Counted from the first letter of the stretch, positions 46,461 to 56,508 are shown. The stretch: 64,000 nucleotides of DNA from CAVTJL01 sp963828215 (GCA_963828215.1 CAWHFO010000051.1:310001-374000), one strand, 5' to 3'. Program-made: numbers and translations. Notes: a model not told the origin generated them from the sequence alone.

Positions 46461-47486
46461 TCAGGGTGGGAGGGGGCAGTCCCTGTGCATGAGCCCGGTC
46501 GACTTCAGCTCCTCCCAGAGGGCCAGGGGGATGCGGGTCGTCATGAGCTCGTGGTTCTTCACCACCTCCTCGGGCCGCACGGCGCCGGGAATGATCGAGG
46601 CGACGGTATCGAGCCCCAGGGGGAACTGGATCGCGGCCGCGGCGAGCGGCACGCCGTGACGTCCGCACACCGTCTCGATCTGTCTGACCCTGTCCATGAT
46701 CTCCTGGGGTGCCGGCTTGTAGTTGTACTTGGCACCCGGCACCGGACCTGTGGCGAGGATGCCCGAGTTGAAAGGCCCGCCCAGGAGGAACGAGAAGCCC
46801 TTCTTTCGGGCGAGGGGCAGCAGATCGTCGAGGCCACCCTGCTCGAGCAGGGTGTAGCGGCCGGCCAGCAGAAAGACGTCCGGGTCGCAGTCGGTGGCGA
46901 AGCGGACACAGGGCTCGGTCTCGTTGACGCCCATGCCGAGCGCCCGGACGACCTTCTGCGAGCGCAGGTCGGCGAGCGCCCGAAAGGCCCCCTCGACCGC
47001 CTCCTTGTAACGCTGCTCGAAGGACTCGCGCGTGCCGTGCGTCCAGATGTCGACATCGTGGATGAGGGCGATATCGATGCGCTCCACCCCCAGACGCTGA
47101 AGGCTCTGCTCGATCTCGCGCATCGTGCCGTCGTACGAGTAGTCGAAGATCGGCTGGAAGTTGAGGCCACCGGTCCATTGGCCCCGGTCGATGGCCGCCG
47201 GAGGCCGCGGCTCCAGCCACCGGCCGACCTTGGTGGAGAGGACATAGCTGTCCCGCGGACGGGTGCGGAGCACATGGCCGAAGCGATGCTCGGACAGGCC
47301 GTGACCGTAGAGCGGCGCCGTGTCGAACAGCCGCGCTCCGCTGTCGTATTCGGCCTCGATCGTCGCGTAGGCCCGCGCATGCGGAATCAGCTCGTAGAGA
47401 TCCCCGAGCGGCGCCCCCCCGAGGCCTAGCACGGGCACCGACAGACCGGTCCGGCCGATCGTCCGCTTCGCGATCTCTTGGGCCAT
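46461..47486 (-). CDS. Aldo/keto reductase (sugar/pyridoxal dehydrogenase type)
   Basis: A 341-residue (beta/alpha)8 NAD(P)-dependent oxidoreductase. Catalytic Tyr in DTAPLYGHGLSE with the Asp just before it, Lys in LSTKVGRWL and His in IHDVDIW. It is closest in pattern to the group holding L-fucose, D-arabinose and pyridoxal 4-dehydrogenases. The ATG at 47486 has GGGGAGG 5 bases upstream. As first gene of the sugar-transport cluster it probably oxidises the imported sugar. Confidence 0.82.
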   Translation of the reverse strand: MAQEIAKRTIGRTGLSVPVLGLGGAPLGDLYELIPHARAYATIEAEYDSGARLFDTAPLYGHGLSEHRFGHVLRTRPRDSYVLSTKVGRWLEPRPPAAIDRGQWTGGLNFQPIFDYSYDGTMREIEQSLQRLGVERIDIALIHDVDIWTHGTRESFEQRYKEAVEGAFRALADLRSQKVVRALGMGVNETEPCVRFATDCDPDVFLLAGRYTLLEQGGLDDLLPLARKKGFSFLLGGPFNSGILATGPVPGAKYNYKPAPQEIMDRVRQIETVCGRHGVPLAAAAIQFPLGLDTVASIIPGAVRPEEVVKNHELMTTRIPLALWEELKSTGLMHRDCPLPP

Positions 47487-47701
47487 CGTCACCTCCCCCT
47501 GATGTCCACGGGTCGCCTCGAATCCTGTGCGATCCGATCGACCGGGGAGGCCTTAGCGTTTTGCCGCCGTCCTCACAATCCCGGACAGCGTGCCTGCCTT
47601 ATCTGCGGCAAGGCTCTTGAAGTCGGAGGGCAGCGTGACGCCCTCTTCTCGTGCCCCCAGAGGCGCCGCACGAGACGGCAGTCCCGCTCCGGAATGCTCG
47701 G

Positions 47702-48088
47702 CTAGCCGTGATCCTCGCGGACCGTGACCTCGAGATGCGGCTCATAGTAGAGCGTCATCCCATTGTCGAAGCTGACGAACTTGAAGCCGGACACATCCTC
47801 GCCGGCGGCTGTCACATGACTGTCCGCTTGGCCTTCCGCAATCACCTGTGCATTGGTCGTCAGCGCCAGGTTGCGGAAATTGGAGTTGTTGAAGACAACG
47901 ACCTCACCATTCGCGTCCTGGATCAGATCGTTCAGCGACAGGTCGAGCCGATGCCATGCAGCATCCTCGCCGCCGCCGGATCGACCCGCCTCGGCAGCGC
48001 TGCCACCGGCGTCCATCCAGCTACCGGCCTGGATCTCGTGCACGATCGGAACGACCCGTGCGTCTCTGGCTGATGCACCCTTTGGCAT
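47702..48088 (-). CDS. Hypothetical small protein, beta-rich, possibly secreted
   Basis: Not recognised with certainty. A 128-residue protein with no signal peptide or membrane helix. Its second half is Asn/Thr/Val-rich and beta-like (NNSNFRNLALTTNAQVIAEG, then FDNGMTLYYEPHLEVTV), resembling the short repeats of secreted adhesins or calcium-binding proteins. Its codon use is less GC-rich than its neighbours, suggesting transfer. A CtrA-like motif lies 113 bases upstream. Confidence 0.5.
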   Translation of the reverse strand: MPKGASARDARVVPIVHEIQAGSWMDAGGSAAEAGRSGGGEDAAWHRLDLSLNDLIQDANGEVVVFNNSNFRNLALTTNAQVIAEGQADSHVTAAGEDVSGFKFVSFDNGMTLYYEPHLEVTVREDHG

Positions 48089-48200
48089 GGCTCTACCTGT
48101 CAACGCGCGGCCTCAAGCTTCCACGGCGGCACATCTTTCGTCGAGCCGCTCGCAGATCGGATCAGCTTTCTGCTCTCACCATTCCGTAAGGCAGGTAACG

Positions 48201-48215
48201 TTAACAGCCGACTAA
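48201..48215. promoter_or_regulatory. CtrA-like motif TTAA-N7-CTAA
   Basis: TTAACAGCCGACTAA in the gap between the M81 gene end and the small secreted-type gene, 113 bases upstream of the latter. Confidence 0.35.
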
Positions 48216-48279
48216 GACAAGCGGCCCTGAGGCCGGGCCGCGACCGTTCCCCGCGGAAAGGGACTCTCTTGGTACCCTG

Positions 48280-49810
48280 CTATGCTACCGGACGATGGCG
48301 GACCGTCGGCCTTTCCGCAGCTCGAGCGGACGGGGCCAGGCGCAGCCCCGGACGCAGGTTTCGGAACGGGAGGCGACGCGGATCCGCGACGACATGCCCC
48401 GGTGCCTCGACAACGAGGATCTCGTCGGCGAGCGGCGCGAAGTCGGCTCGGAAATGCACGGAGCTCTTGAGGGCCAGGAGCCGCGCGGCGCTCGGCTCGA
48501 TGCCGAGGTGCCGGAGCATCGCCCGATCGGCCGCCTGGACGCGCCGTGTGGCGACGAGGATGCTCACGCCGGGGGCGGATCGCGGCCTCAGCGCGGCCAT
48601 CGGCCCGAGATCCATGTGACTGCCACCATAGAAGGGGCCGGTCGCCATGAAGCGGCCGTCGCCCAGGCCGAGCACCTCGAGGTCGAGCGTGAGCGGCAGG
48701 ACGCCCTCCGGGCCGGAGCGGCCGCCGACGCTCTGCTCTCGAAGCGTGGCACCCACGCCCGCTCGATGCGCGGCGGCTGCCACGAGCGGATCGCAGAGCA
48801 GCGCCAGGACAGCATCCTCCGCCCCCGCCGCGATCAGCGCCGCCAGCAGGCCGGTGCTGTCACCCGTGCCCCCGCCGCCGGGATTGTCCTGCGTGTCGGC
48901 CAGGACGATCGGGCGGCCGCGCCAGCTCTGCTGCGCATGTCGCACGGCATCCAGGGGTTGCCAGAGCCGGCCGGCGAAGCCCGGCTCGGCGGCCGCGTAG
49001 GCCTCGGCGAGACTCCCGGCGGCATGGCGAACCGATGCCTCCTCGCCGCCATAGGCAAGGAACGCAGCACCGCAACAGGGCGTGTCCGCCGCCGGAAATC
49101 CCATGGCGATCGAGACGCTGCCGTCGATCTCCCCCTCGAGCCGGGCCGCCTCCGCATAGAGCCCGCGGGACGGCTCGAGATCGGTGCACTGCCATGGCAG
49201 CGGGACCAGAAAGTCGCCCTGCCGGAATGCCTTGGCCAGCCTCTCTCCCCGGAGAAGCCGCTCGAGGAGCGGGAGGCACCGGGCACCCGTCTCGGCCATG
49301 TCGACATGCGGATAGGTTCGATAGGCGACCAGGGCGTCGGACAGCTCCACCATCGCCTCGGACACGTTCGCATGCAGGTCGAGAGCCGCGACGATCGGCA
49401 CATCGTCGCCCAGGAGCGCGCGGCAGCGGCGCAGCAGCTCGCCCTCACCATCGTCCAGATGCTCGGTGACCATGGCCCCGTGCAGATCGAGAAAGACCCC
49501 GTCGACCGGCAGCGCCTTCCGCAGATCCTCGAGCAGCCACGCCGACGATCCGCTCGAATGCGTCCTCCGTCGTGTGGCCGGATGGGCCCGCGTTCGCCCA
49601 GACGAGCGGCACCAGCTCGTGACCGGCGGCCCCGGCCGCGTCCAGGAACCCGGCGAGAGCGAGATTGGTGCCATGCGGCCGAACCAGCAGCGGCTCGCCC
49701 CGCAACAGCTCGGGCCAGCCATCGGCCTCGGCGAACCGATCGAAGGTCGCCTTCTGCGGCGCGAAGGTGTTGGTCTCGTGGTGCAGGCCGCCCACAGCGA
49801 TCCGGGCCAT
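48280..49810 (-). CDS. M81-family (MlrC-like) metallopeptidase (frame break near 49543)
   Basis: MlrC-type zinc peptidase, about 509 residues after correction. The N-terminal GGLHHETNTFAP and, after the break, VDGVFLDLHGAMVTE, ALDLHANVS, YRTYPHVDMAETG and ADTQDNPGGGGTGDST are family hallmarks; His and Asp residues there bind zinc. The break fits one extra G near 49541-49546 (GTCGGCGTGG). Substrates of the family include cyclic or unusual peptides, but the role here is unknown. Confidence 0.83.
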
Positions 49811-49835
49811 CCCGTCCTCCCGCGCCGCCGCTACA

Positions 49836-50687
49836 TCAGTGGCCCACGCGCTCGATCATCCAGGCCGGGTGGGCAAAGGCACCCACGTGAATGTCGGGCG
49901 TGTAGTAGCGAAGGCCGGCCGGGACGGGTCGGGCGGCGATCGTGTCGGCGGCGACGCGGCGCTTCGCCGGATCGTCGGACGCCCATCCCAGCGCCATGCT
50001 GCCACCGACATAGGTCGGGACCGCGGCGAAATAGTAGCTGACGTCGCCGAAGCCGGCTGCGCCCTGTCGCCGCTGGGTATCGACCAGCTCGTCCGGCCGT
50101 ATGCTCGGATTGCCACACTGGGTCGCCAGGACACCGCCCGGGCGCAGGATGCGGCGACAGGCCCGATAGAACGCTTCGGTGAAGAGCACCGCGCCGGGGC
50201 CGATGGGATCGGTCGAATCGACGAGGATCACGTCGTAGCGGTCCTCTGTCTCGGCGACATAGCGGGCACCGTCGGCGATCGTCAGGCGGGTGCGGGGATC
50301 GTCGAAGGCACCGTCTGAAAGAGTAGGGAGGAAGCGGCGACAGAAATCGACGACGCCGGCGTCGATCTCGACCAGCGTGACGCGCCGGACTCCCCTGTGC
50401 TTCAGGGCCTCCCGCAGGCAGCCGCCGTCGCCGCCGCCGATGATGAGCAGCTCCGCCACCGCCCCGTGCGCCAGGACCGGCGTGTGAACGAGCATCTCGT
50501 GATAGACGAACTCGTCACCCGTCGTCGTCTGCACCACGCCGTCCAGGGCCAGCACACGGCCCCAGGCGAAGCTCTCGAACACGATCAGGTCCTGATGCGC
50601 CGTCTCGGAGCGATGCAGGACCTCCTTGACCCGAAGGCGCTGCGCCCAGTCCGCGTGCAGGGTCTCCTCGAACCACTCCATGGCCAT
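49836..50687 (-). CDS. speE: Spermidine synthase
   Basis: Polyamine aminopropyltransferase, 283 residues. The dcSAM-binding motif LLIIGGGDGGCLRE is at about 81-94, the catalytic Asp in LVDSTDPIGPG and conserved YHEMLVHTP are present, and the C-terminus YYTPDIHVGAFAHPAW is typical. Converts putrescine to spermidine. It is collinear with ilvD, 125 bases upstream. Confidence 0.93.
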   Translation of the reverse strand: MAMEWFEETLHADWAQRLRVKEVLHRSETAHQDLIVFESFAWGRVLALDGVVQTTTGDEFVYHEMLVHTPVLAHGAVAELLIIGGGDGGCLREALKHRGVRRVTLVEIDAGVVDFCRRFLPTLSDGAFDDPRTRLTIADGARYVAETEDRYDVILVDSTDPIGPGAVLFTEAFYRACRRILRPGGVLATQCGNPSIRPDELVDTQRRQGAAGFGDVSYYFAAVPTYVGGSMALGWASDDPAKRRVAADTIAARPVPAGLRYYTPDIHVGAFAHPAWMIERVGH

Positions 50688-50812
50688 CTACCGGGATCCT
50701 GCCGGCCTGTCCCGCGACTTGCCGACGTCACCGCAGCCGTCGTCCGGCGACCGCGCGGGCCTCGGCGGACGGGAGTGAGCGACCATCGGCTCCGCACGGG
50801 GCATCCGGTGGC

Positions 50813-52540
50813 CTAGAGATCCATGTATTGGCGCAGCTCGGCCTTCGCGCCGGGATGCGTCACGGCCCCCTTCTCGGCCGAGCCCACACCCTGGGCGTAT
50901 TTCCAGAGCGTGCCGGAGCCGTACATCGTGGCCTTGGGCGTCCAAGCCTTGCGGCGGGTCTCGAGCTCCTGGGCGGACAGCTCGACATCGAGCGTTCCGC
51001 GCTCGGCGTCGATCGCGATGGTGTCGCCATTGCGCAGGAGACCGATCGGGCCCCCGACCGCCGCCTCCGGGCCGACATGGCCGACGCAGAAGCCGCGCGT
51101 CGCGCCGGAGAAGCGCCCATCGGTGATGAGCGCCACCTTGTCGCCGCGGCCCTGGCCGTAGATCGCCGAGGTGACGCCGAGCATCTCTCGCATCCCCGGC
51201 CCGCCCTTGGGCCCCTCGTAGCGGATGACGAGCACCTCTCCGTCCTCGTACCGGCCGGCCTGGACGGCCTGCATCGCGTCCTCCTCACAGTCGAAGACGC
51301 GCGCCGGCCCACGGAACTCGAGCTTCTTCAGACCCGCCACCTTGACGATGGCCCCCTCGGTGGCGAGCGTGCCTTTGAGACCGACGACACCGCCCCAGCT
51401 CGTGATCGGCGCCGAGCAGGGTCTCACCACGTCCTGATCGGCGTTCCAGGGCACCTCCGCCAGGTTCTCCGCGATCGTCCTGCCGGTGACGGTGAGGCAG
51501 TCGCCATGCAGGTAGCCCCCATCCAGGAGCGCCTTCATGAGGATCGGCACGCCGCCGGCGTCGCCCAGGTCCTTCATGACATAGCGGCCGGCCGGCTTGA
51601 GGTCGGCGATGTAGGGCGTTTCCCGGAAGATCGCCGCCACGTCGTGGAGGTCGAAGTCGATTCCGGCCTCGTGGGCGATGGCGGGAAGGTGCAGGGCGCC
51701 ATTGGTCGAGCCGCCCGATGCGGCGACGACACGGGCCGCGTTCTCGAGGCTCTTCCTCGTGACGATGTCACGGGCACGGATGCCCCGAGCCATGAGGCGC
51801 ATGACGGCCTCGCCCGACTGCTCCGCCCACTTGTCGCGGGCCTCATAGGGTGCCGGAGTGCCGGCCGAGCCCGGCAGCGCCAAGCCGATGGCTTCCGAGA
51901 CGCAGGCCATGGTGTTGGCCGTGAACTGACCGCCGCAGGAGCCGGCCGAAGGACAGGCGACGCGCTCGAGCTCGTCCAGGTCCGCGTCCGAGATGGCGCC
52001 GACCGCGTGCTGGCCCACCGCCTCGAAAACGTCCTGAACGGTCACGTCCTTGCCGCGGAAACGGCCGGGCAGGATCGAGCCGCCATACATGAAGACCGAA
52101 GGGACATTCAGGCGGACCATGGCCATCATCACGCCCGGGAGCGACTTGTCGCAGCCGGCCAGGCCCACGAGCGCGTCGTAGCCGTGACCGCGCACGGTCA
52201 GCTCGATCGAGTTGGCGATGACCTCGCGCGAGACCAGGGACGACTTCATGCCCTGATGGCCCATGGCGATGCCGTCGGTGACGGTGATCGTCGTGAACTC
52301 CCGGGGCGTGCCGCCGGCCACGGCCACGCCCCTCTTGGCCGCCTGGGCCTGGCGGCCGAGGGCGATGTTGCAGGGCGCCGCCTCGTTCCAGGTGCTGACG
52401 ACGCCGACGAAGGGCCGCCCGATCTCCTCCGTCGAGAGCCCCATGGCGTAGTAGTAGGAGCGATGCGGCGCCCGCTCCGGGCCGACGGTGGCGTGCCGGC
52501 TCGGGAGCTTGGACTTGTCGTAGACGGTGATGGTGGCCAT
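50813..52540 (-). CDS. ilvD: Dihydroxy-acid dehydratase
   Basis: A 575-residue Fe-S dehydratase of branched-chain amino acid and pantothenate synthesis. The cluster Cys residues lie in LAGCDKSLPG and CPSAGSCGGQFTANTMA; FMYGGSILPG and TDGRFSGATRGFCVGHVGPEA are conserved. The frame is intact. It is the next gene downstream of the three-domain fusion gene, same strand, 105 bases apart; whether they share a transcript is unknown. Confidence 0.95.
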   Translation of the reverse strand: MATITVYDKSKLPSRHATVGPERAPHRSYYYAMGLSTEEIGRPFVGVVSTWNEAAPCNIALGRQAQAAKRGVAVAGGTPREFTTITVTDGIAMGHQGMKSSLVSREVIANSIELTVRGHGYDALVGLAGCDKSLPGVMMAMVRLNVPSVFMYGGSILPGRFRGKDVTVQDVFEAVGQHAVGAISDADLDELERVACPSAGSCGGQFTANTMACVSEAIGLALPGSAGTPAPYEARDKWAEQSGEAVMRLMARGIRARDIVTRKSLENAARVVAASGGSTNGALHLPAIAHEAGIDFDLHDVAAIFRETPYIADLKPAGRYVMKDLGDAGGVPILMKALLDGGYLHGDCLTVTGRTIAENLAEVPWNADQDVVRPCSAPITSWGGVVGLKGTLATEGAIVKVAGLKKLEFRGPARVFDCEEDAMQAVQAGRYEDGEVLVIRYEGPKGGPGMREMLGVTSAIYGQGRGDKVALITDGRFSGATRGFCVGHVGPEAAVGGPIGLLRNGDTIAIDAERGTLDVELSAQELETRRKAWTPKATMYGSGTLWKYAQGVGSAEKGAVTHPGAKAELRQYMDL

Positions 52541-52645
52541 GGCCCTGCCTCTTCTCTCCCGGAAGCGGCGCGCACCATAGCGACGGCCGGCCGCGCCGGC
52601 CAGACGTTAGGCGGGAGGCCGCGCATGCAAAGTGTCGACGGCCTG

Positions 52646-55091
52646 TCAGCCCGGAAGGGTGAGCGCCTCGGCCCTCTGGCCTACGCACAGATCGCGGAGC
52701 GCGACCACGGCCTGATCCAGGTCGCCATACTCCAGCTCGAGGCACGCGATGTCGCCGATCCATCTAACGAGCTGGGCCACTCGCTCCTCGTCCAGAACGA
52801 GTCGCAACGCCAGGCACTCGTCGAGGAGGCGACGCAGGGCCTCCGTCCGGCGCACGGGCTCGAGGCGCGTCGGGGCGCCGGGGCGGTACCGCGGGAAGAC
52901 GATCCAGCGGACCGGCCAGTGGCGGTCGAGGGCGGGATCGCCGATCTGCACCGGCGGCGGCAGATAGCGCACGGCCTTGCCGTCGACACGCTGGTGCACG
53001 GGAAGGGAGGAGATCGCCGGGTAGAGGGGAGCGAGGAGCGTCCAGGCTCCCTCCTTGAGAGTCAGGCACATGGGCAGGCCGCGAACGGCCAGACGGTCAC
53101 GGTCGAGCACCGCCACCTCGTCCGTGTGATAGGCGAAGCCGACGCGCGCCAAGCCGGCGGCCAGGGTCGTCTTTCCGCTTCCGGGCCTGGCCGGCAAGAG
53201 AAGGCAGCCGCCACCGGTGCGCATCACGGCGGCATGGAGGTAGGCCCCCAGCGGATAGTGGTTGAGCGCGGCCACGACGAGCTGGGCCTTGAGGGTCGAC
53301 GCGATCTCTTCCGGGTCCGAGCAGCTGGCGGCGATCAGCCCGTCGATCACGACGAGCGTCTCCGCGCCGGCCGTGACGACCTGGACCTCGACGGCCGAGC
53401 GGCCGCCGGCATCGGCGACGAACGGCGCCAGAACCGGCTCGACCCGTCCGCAGCTGGTCCAGGCACGAGAAGCCGACGAGAAAGTGGGCATCGAGAAGGC
53501 GAAGCGAGCGCGTTGCGACAGGCTCGGCGGGTCCGTCGAACGTCACGGGCAGCACGCTCGACCCCCCGAGCCGGTCGACCTCGCCCGGGTCGACGCCTCC
53601 CTCGAGCAGCCCGAGCGCCCGCCAGTCCTCGACGAGACCGCTCACGGCCTCGCGGGCGGCATGGTCCGGCACGTCGAAGGTCCTGGCGTAGGCAGCGGTC
53701 ATGGCCGGCCGGCCGAGCCCGTCCTCGAGCTGATACCAGAGGAAGGCCGCGGTGGTGCTGAGCGCGTACAGCCGGGAACTGCGCGCGTCGAGCAGGAGCC
53801 CCTCATCGTCCAGGATATGCAGGCTCAAGCCCGGCGCCGGGCGGAGGGCGCACCAACCCCGCTCCCAGCCCTCCTTCAGCAGGAAGCGCCGCGCTCCGGC
53901 CACGCCTTCCCGGGGATATCCGAAGAGCCGACGCAGGACGAGCAGGAAGAACGTGGACGGCAGGCGCAGGAGGCGCATCAGCGACGCGCCGCCGCCACCG
54001 GCCCGGCCGCCGAGCGGCGGGTCGTGCCTGCTCGGCCGCACGGCGAGGGCCAAGAGGCCGAGATAGGTCCCGAGCCGGTCGCCGGGGCGCTCCCGCAGTC
54101 CCGCCTGACCGAGCACTTTCCGCAACGTCACGAGGTGCGGAACGCCCTTCTCGTCGGGCGGCCTCAGATCCGAGAGCAGTCGGTCCCTCGCCCGCTGCGC
54201 CCGCCGGTCGGCGGGAAAAAGCTCGCGGGCCTCGGGCGGCAAGTCGACTCCCCCGGGGTCGGCTGCGAGCAGCAGAGCCAGCGCCGTCATGCGCAGCGTC
54301 CCGGTCCGCCCGGCCAAGCCGTGAAGATACGTCCAGTCGAGGTCGGGGTGGCGACGAAGGAGGTTGACGGCATCGGCGAGGTAAGCGAGCCGCAGGCGGG
54401 GATAGTCCTTGATGATGTAGAGCGCCGTGAGCAGCAGCAGCCACTCCGCGGAGGGTGCCGCGACGAGGGCGCCGTCGACCCTGACGTTCGCCCGCCGATC
54501 CCACAGCTCGTCGAAATCGAGCGCGAAGGGCACGTGCTGGGCGACCACGTTCCAGTGAAGATCCACGATCGCCAGATCCGTCGGCCGCACGAAGTGGATC
54601 TCGCGAAACTGGGCGTGCACCTTCGGGCGGCGCTGGTAGCCGCGCTCCACGAGGAGGCGCGCGGCCGCCTCCACGTCCGGCTTCGCCACCAGCAGATCGA
54701 TATCGAGAGAGCGTCGGTGGGCCAGATGTCCGTAGGCTACGGCGCCGACGACGCCACCCTTGAAGGAGACGGCGCGAATGCCCGCGCCGCCGAGCAGGCC
54801 GAGAAGGGCGCCGAGCTCCCGCGCCTGGCGGCCATTGGCGCGGAGGGCCTCCTCGACGGAGCCGAGCCGGCCCGCGATGCCGGGACCCAGAAGCTCCGGG
54901 CGAGCACGGCGCGCAGCCGCTGCGAGAAGGATGTCGAGGCCGTGCTCCCGCGCCTCGCCTTCGACAGCCAGCCAGTGCTCAAGGCGACAGGGAAGGCTCC
55001 CTTCCGGAACCCCCCCATCACGTGAACGAACGATCTCGAGAAACAGATGGTCGGTCGCAGGCGCCGACGCCGCGAGCCCGCGCCCGGTCAG
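52646..55091 (-). CDS. Nucleotidyltransferase / PqqD-like / HPr-kinase-like fusion protein (frame break near 53445)
   Basis: Up to about 814 residues in three parts. (1) Residues about 15-410: NTP_transf_5-like nucleotidyltransferase with SFKGG followed by the catalytic RRSLDIDLLV, and LHWNVV. (2) About 420-500: PqqD-like domain (SSRLYALSTTAAFLWYQLEDG), a fold used to bind peptide leaders. (3) About 515-814: HPr-kinase-like domain with P-loop ARPGSGKTT and YHTDEVAVLDRD. Domains 2 and 3 are separated by one extra G near 53443-53445; without it they are one chain. The start is unresolved: the open frame has no ATG, GTG or TTG upstream of domain 1, so I extend to a CTG overlapping the stop of the small gene before it. 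Confidence 0.7.
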
Positions 55092-55366
55092 TCCTTCGCC
55101 TTCCCGGCGTCAGCGGAGGCGTCTTTCGCCGCCTCCTTTGCGGCCTGCCTCGCCTCCTTGGCAGCGGCCTTGTCTGCCCGCCGCGCCTCTCTGGCGGCAA
55201 GCTTCGCATCCCTGGAGGCACTCTGGTACGAAGTCTTGGCGAGCGCCGGCTTCTCTCCGGCCGCCAGCACCAAGCCGACCGTGGGCGGAACCAGCGCACT
55301 CTTGCCGCAACGCTCAATGAAGGCGCGGCGAGACTCGGCTCGGTCGTCGTTCCGCTCGGCTACCAT
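55088..55366 (-). CDS. Small Tat-signal-like, Ala/Lys/Arg-rich protein; possible modified-peptide precursor
   Basis: A 92-residue protein. Residues 12-43 look like a twin-arginine signal: SRRAFI, then a mostly hydrophobic stretch with CGK and PPT, ending in ALA before Lys44. The rest (44-92) begins KTSYQSASRD and continues as AxxARxA / AAKEA-type repeats, a highly charged helix. The ATG follows GGAAGGA by about 6 bases. Its stop overlaps the candidate start of the fusion enzyme, so it is the first gene of a two-gene operon. Being a substrate of that enzyme is inference; a plain exported structural peptide is the alternative. Confidence 0.55.
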   Translation of the reverse strand: MVAERNDDRAESRRAFIERCGKSALVPPTVGLVLAAGEKPALAKTSYQSASRDAKLAAREARRADKAAAKEARQAAKEAAKDASADAGKAKD

Positions 55367-55434
55367 GCGTCTTCCTTCCCTCTCCGGACTGCCCATGACG
55401 ATCCGTAACTCCCCGGACCGTCCCCCACAGACCG

Positions 55435-55450
55435 TTAAAAGCTCGATAAC
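55435..55450. promoter_or_regulatory. CtrA-like motif TTAA-N7-ATAAC
   Basis: TTAAAAGCTCGATAAC, 69 bases upstream of the small Tat-signal-like gene; one mismatch to the TTAA-N7-TTAAC pattern. Confidence 0.35.
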
Positions 55451-55598
55451 ACGGCCCGATCCGCGATTTCAATGCATTCCGGTTCCGGCTGCTGCACGAC
55501 GGTATGTGCCCGTGCTCTTCCGACAACGACACGCTGGACACCGCCTCGCTCATGCACACGGCCCTCGCCGACAGCGGCGCCCGCTCTATAGATGGGGC

Positions 55599-56462
55599 AT
55601 GACGATGAAGCCGTCGACCCGCTCGGGCAGATTCTGGCGCGCGCTCGTCGCGGCGGCGAGACATCTTCTCTTCGAGGATGGGCTGGTGGTCGCCGGCAAT
55701 CTCGCCTTCACGGCCCTTTTCGCCATCTTCCCGTTCATCATCTTCCTGCTCTCGCTCGCCGGCTTCATCGGCCAGGGAGCGGCGGCGCAACGATCGCTCG
55801 AGCTCGGGCTGAGCATCGTCCCCCCAGAGGTCGCCGCGGTCCTGCGCCCGGCGGTGCATCAGGTGACGACCGGCTCGACACCCGGTCTCGCGACCTTCGG
55901 CATCGTGCTTACTCTCTGGTTCGCCTCGTCGGGCCTCGAGGGCGTGCGGCATGCGCTCGAGAATGCCTACCACAGCCACCGACGGGCCCGGAACTTCCTG
56001 GTCGCCCGGCTGCAGAGCCTGGCTCTCACGATCCTGACCGCGATCGGCCTGCTGATCGCGATCGTCGCCATCATCGGCGGCCCCTTCATCCGGGACGCGC
56101 TGGAGTGGCTGGCGCAGCGCCAGCTCGTCGACCAGAGCTTCTATGTGATCGCCCGCTATGCGTTCGGGCTTCTTCTCCTCCTGGGAGTGACGCTGCTCCT
56201 CCATCTCACCCTTCCGACCGCACGCCTCAGCCTGATCGACGTCCTTCCCGGGGCCGTGCTGTCGGTCCTGGTCTGGGGCATCGTGGCATGGGCGTACTCG
56301 ACCTACCTTCGGACACTGACGCGGTACAACCTCACCTACGGCAGCCTGAGCGGGATTGTGCTGACGCTGTTCTTCTTTTACATCTCCGCCGCCATTTTCA
56401 TTTTTGGCGCCCAGTTCAACGGTGCTTTGCGGCGTGATCGATTGATGCCCGATCCTGGCTGA
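55599..56462 (+). CDS. YihY/BrkB-family membrane protein
   Basis: A 287-residue inner membrane protein with about six helices. Family features: LVVAGNLAFTALFAIFPFIIF at about 26-46, GLEGVRHALENAYH near 107, and YNLTYGSLSGIVLTLFFFYISA near 245-266. The family was once called ribonuclease BN, but is a membrane protein of unknown function. The ATG at 55599 is followed by a second at 55605. Confidence 0.88.
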   Translation: MTMKPSTRSGRFWRALVAAARHLLFEDGLVVAGNLAFTALFAIFPFIIFLLSLAGFIGQGAAAQRSLELGLSIVPPEVAAVLRPAVHQVTTGSTPGLATFGIVLTLWFASSGLEGVRHALENAYHSHRRARNFLVARLQSLALTILTAIGLLIAIVAIIGGPFIRDALEWLAQRQLVDQSFYVIARYAFGLLLLLGVTLLLHLTLPTARLSLIDVLPGAVLSVLVWGIVAWAYSTYLRTLTRYNLTYGSLSGIVLTLFFFYISAAIFIFGAQFNGALRRDRLMPDPG

Positions 56463-56508
56463 CGATCGCCCGCGCGGCCCGGATCGCGCCGACCAAGGAG
56501 CTTCCGGC

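Noticed and set aside
47487..47701. 75-residue plus-strand frame with CLICGKAL and CPQ
   Set aside because: Looks like chance cysteines; no ribosome site and no recognisable domain.
50828..53761. 977-residue open frame on the plus strand
   Set aside because: Antisense of ilvD and the HPrK-like region; no recognisable domains, and high-GC codon bias explains its length.
54689..54691. GTG at 54689 as start of the nucleotidyltransferase gene
   Set aside because: The catalytic SFKGG...DIDLLV lies upstream of it, so the true start must be further 5'.
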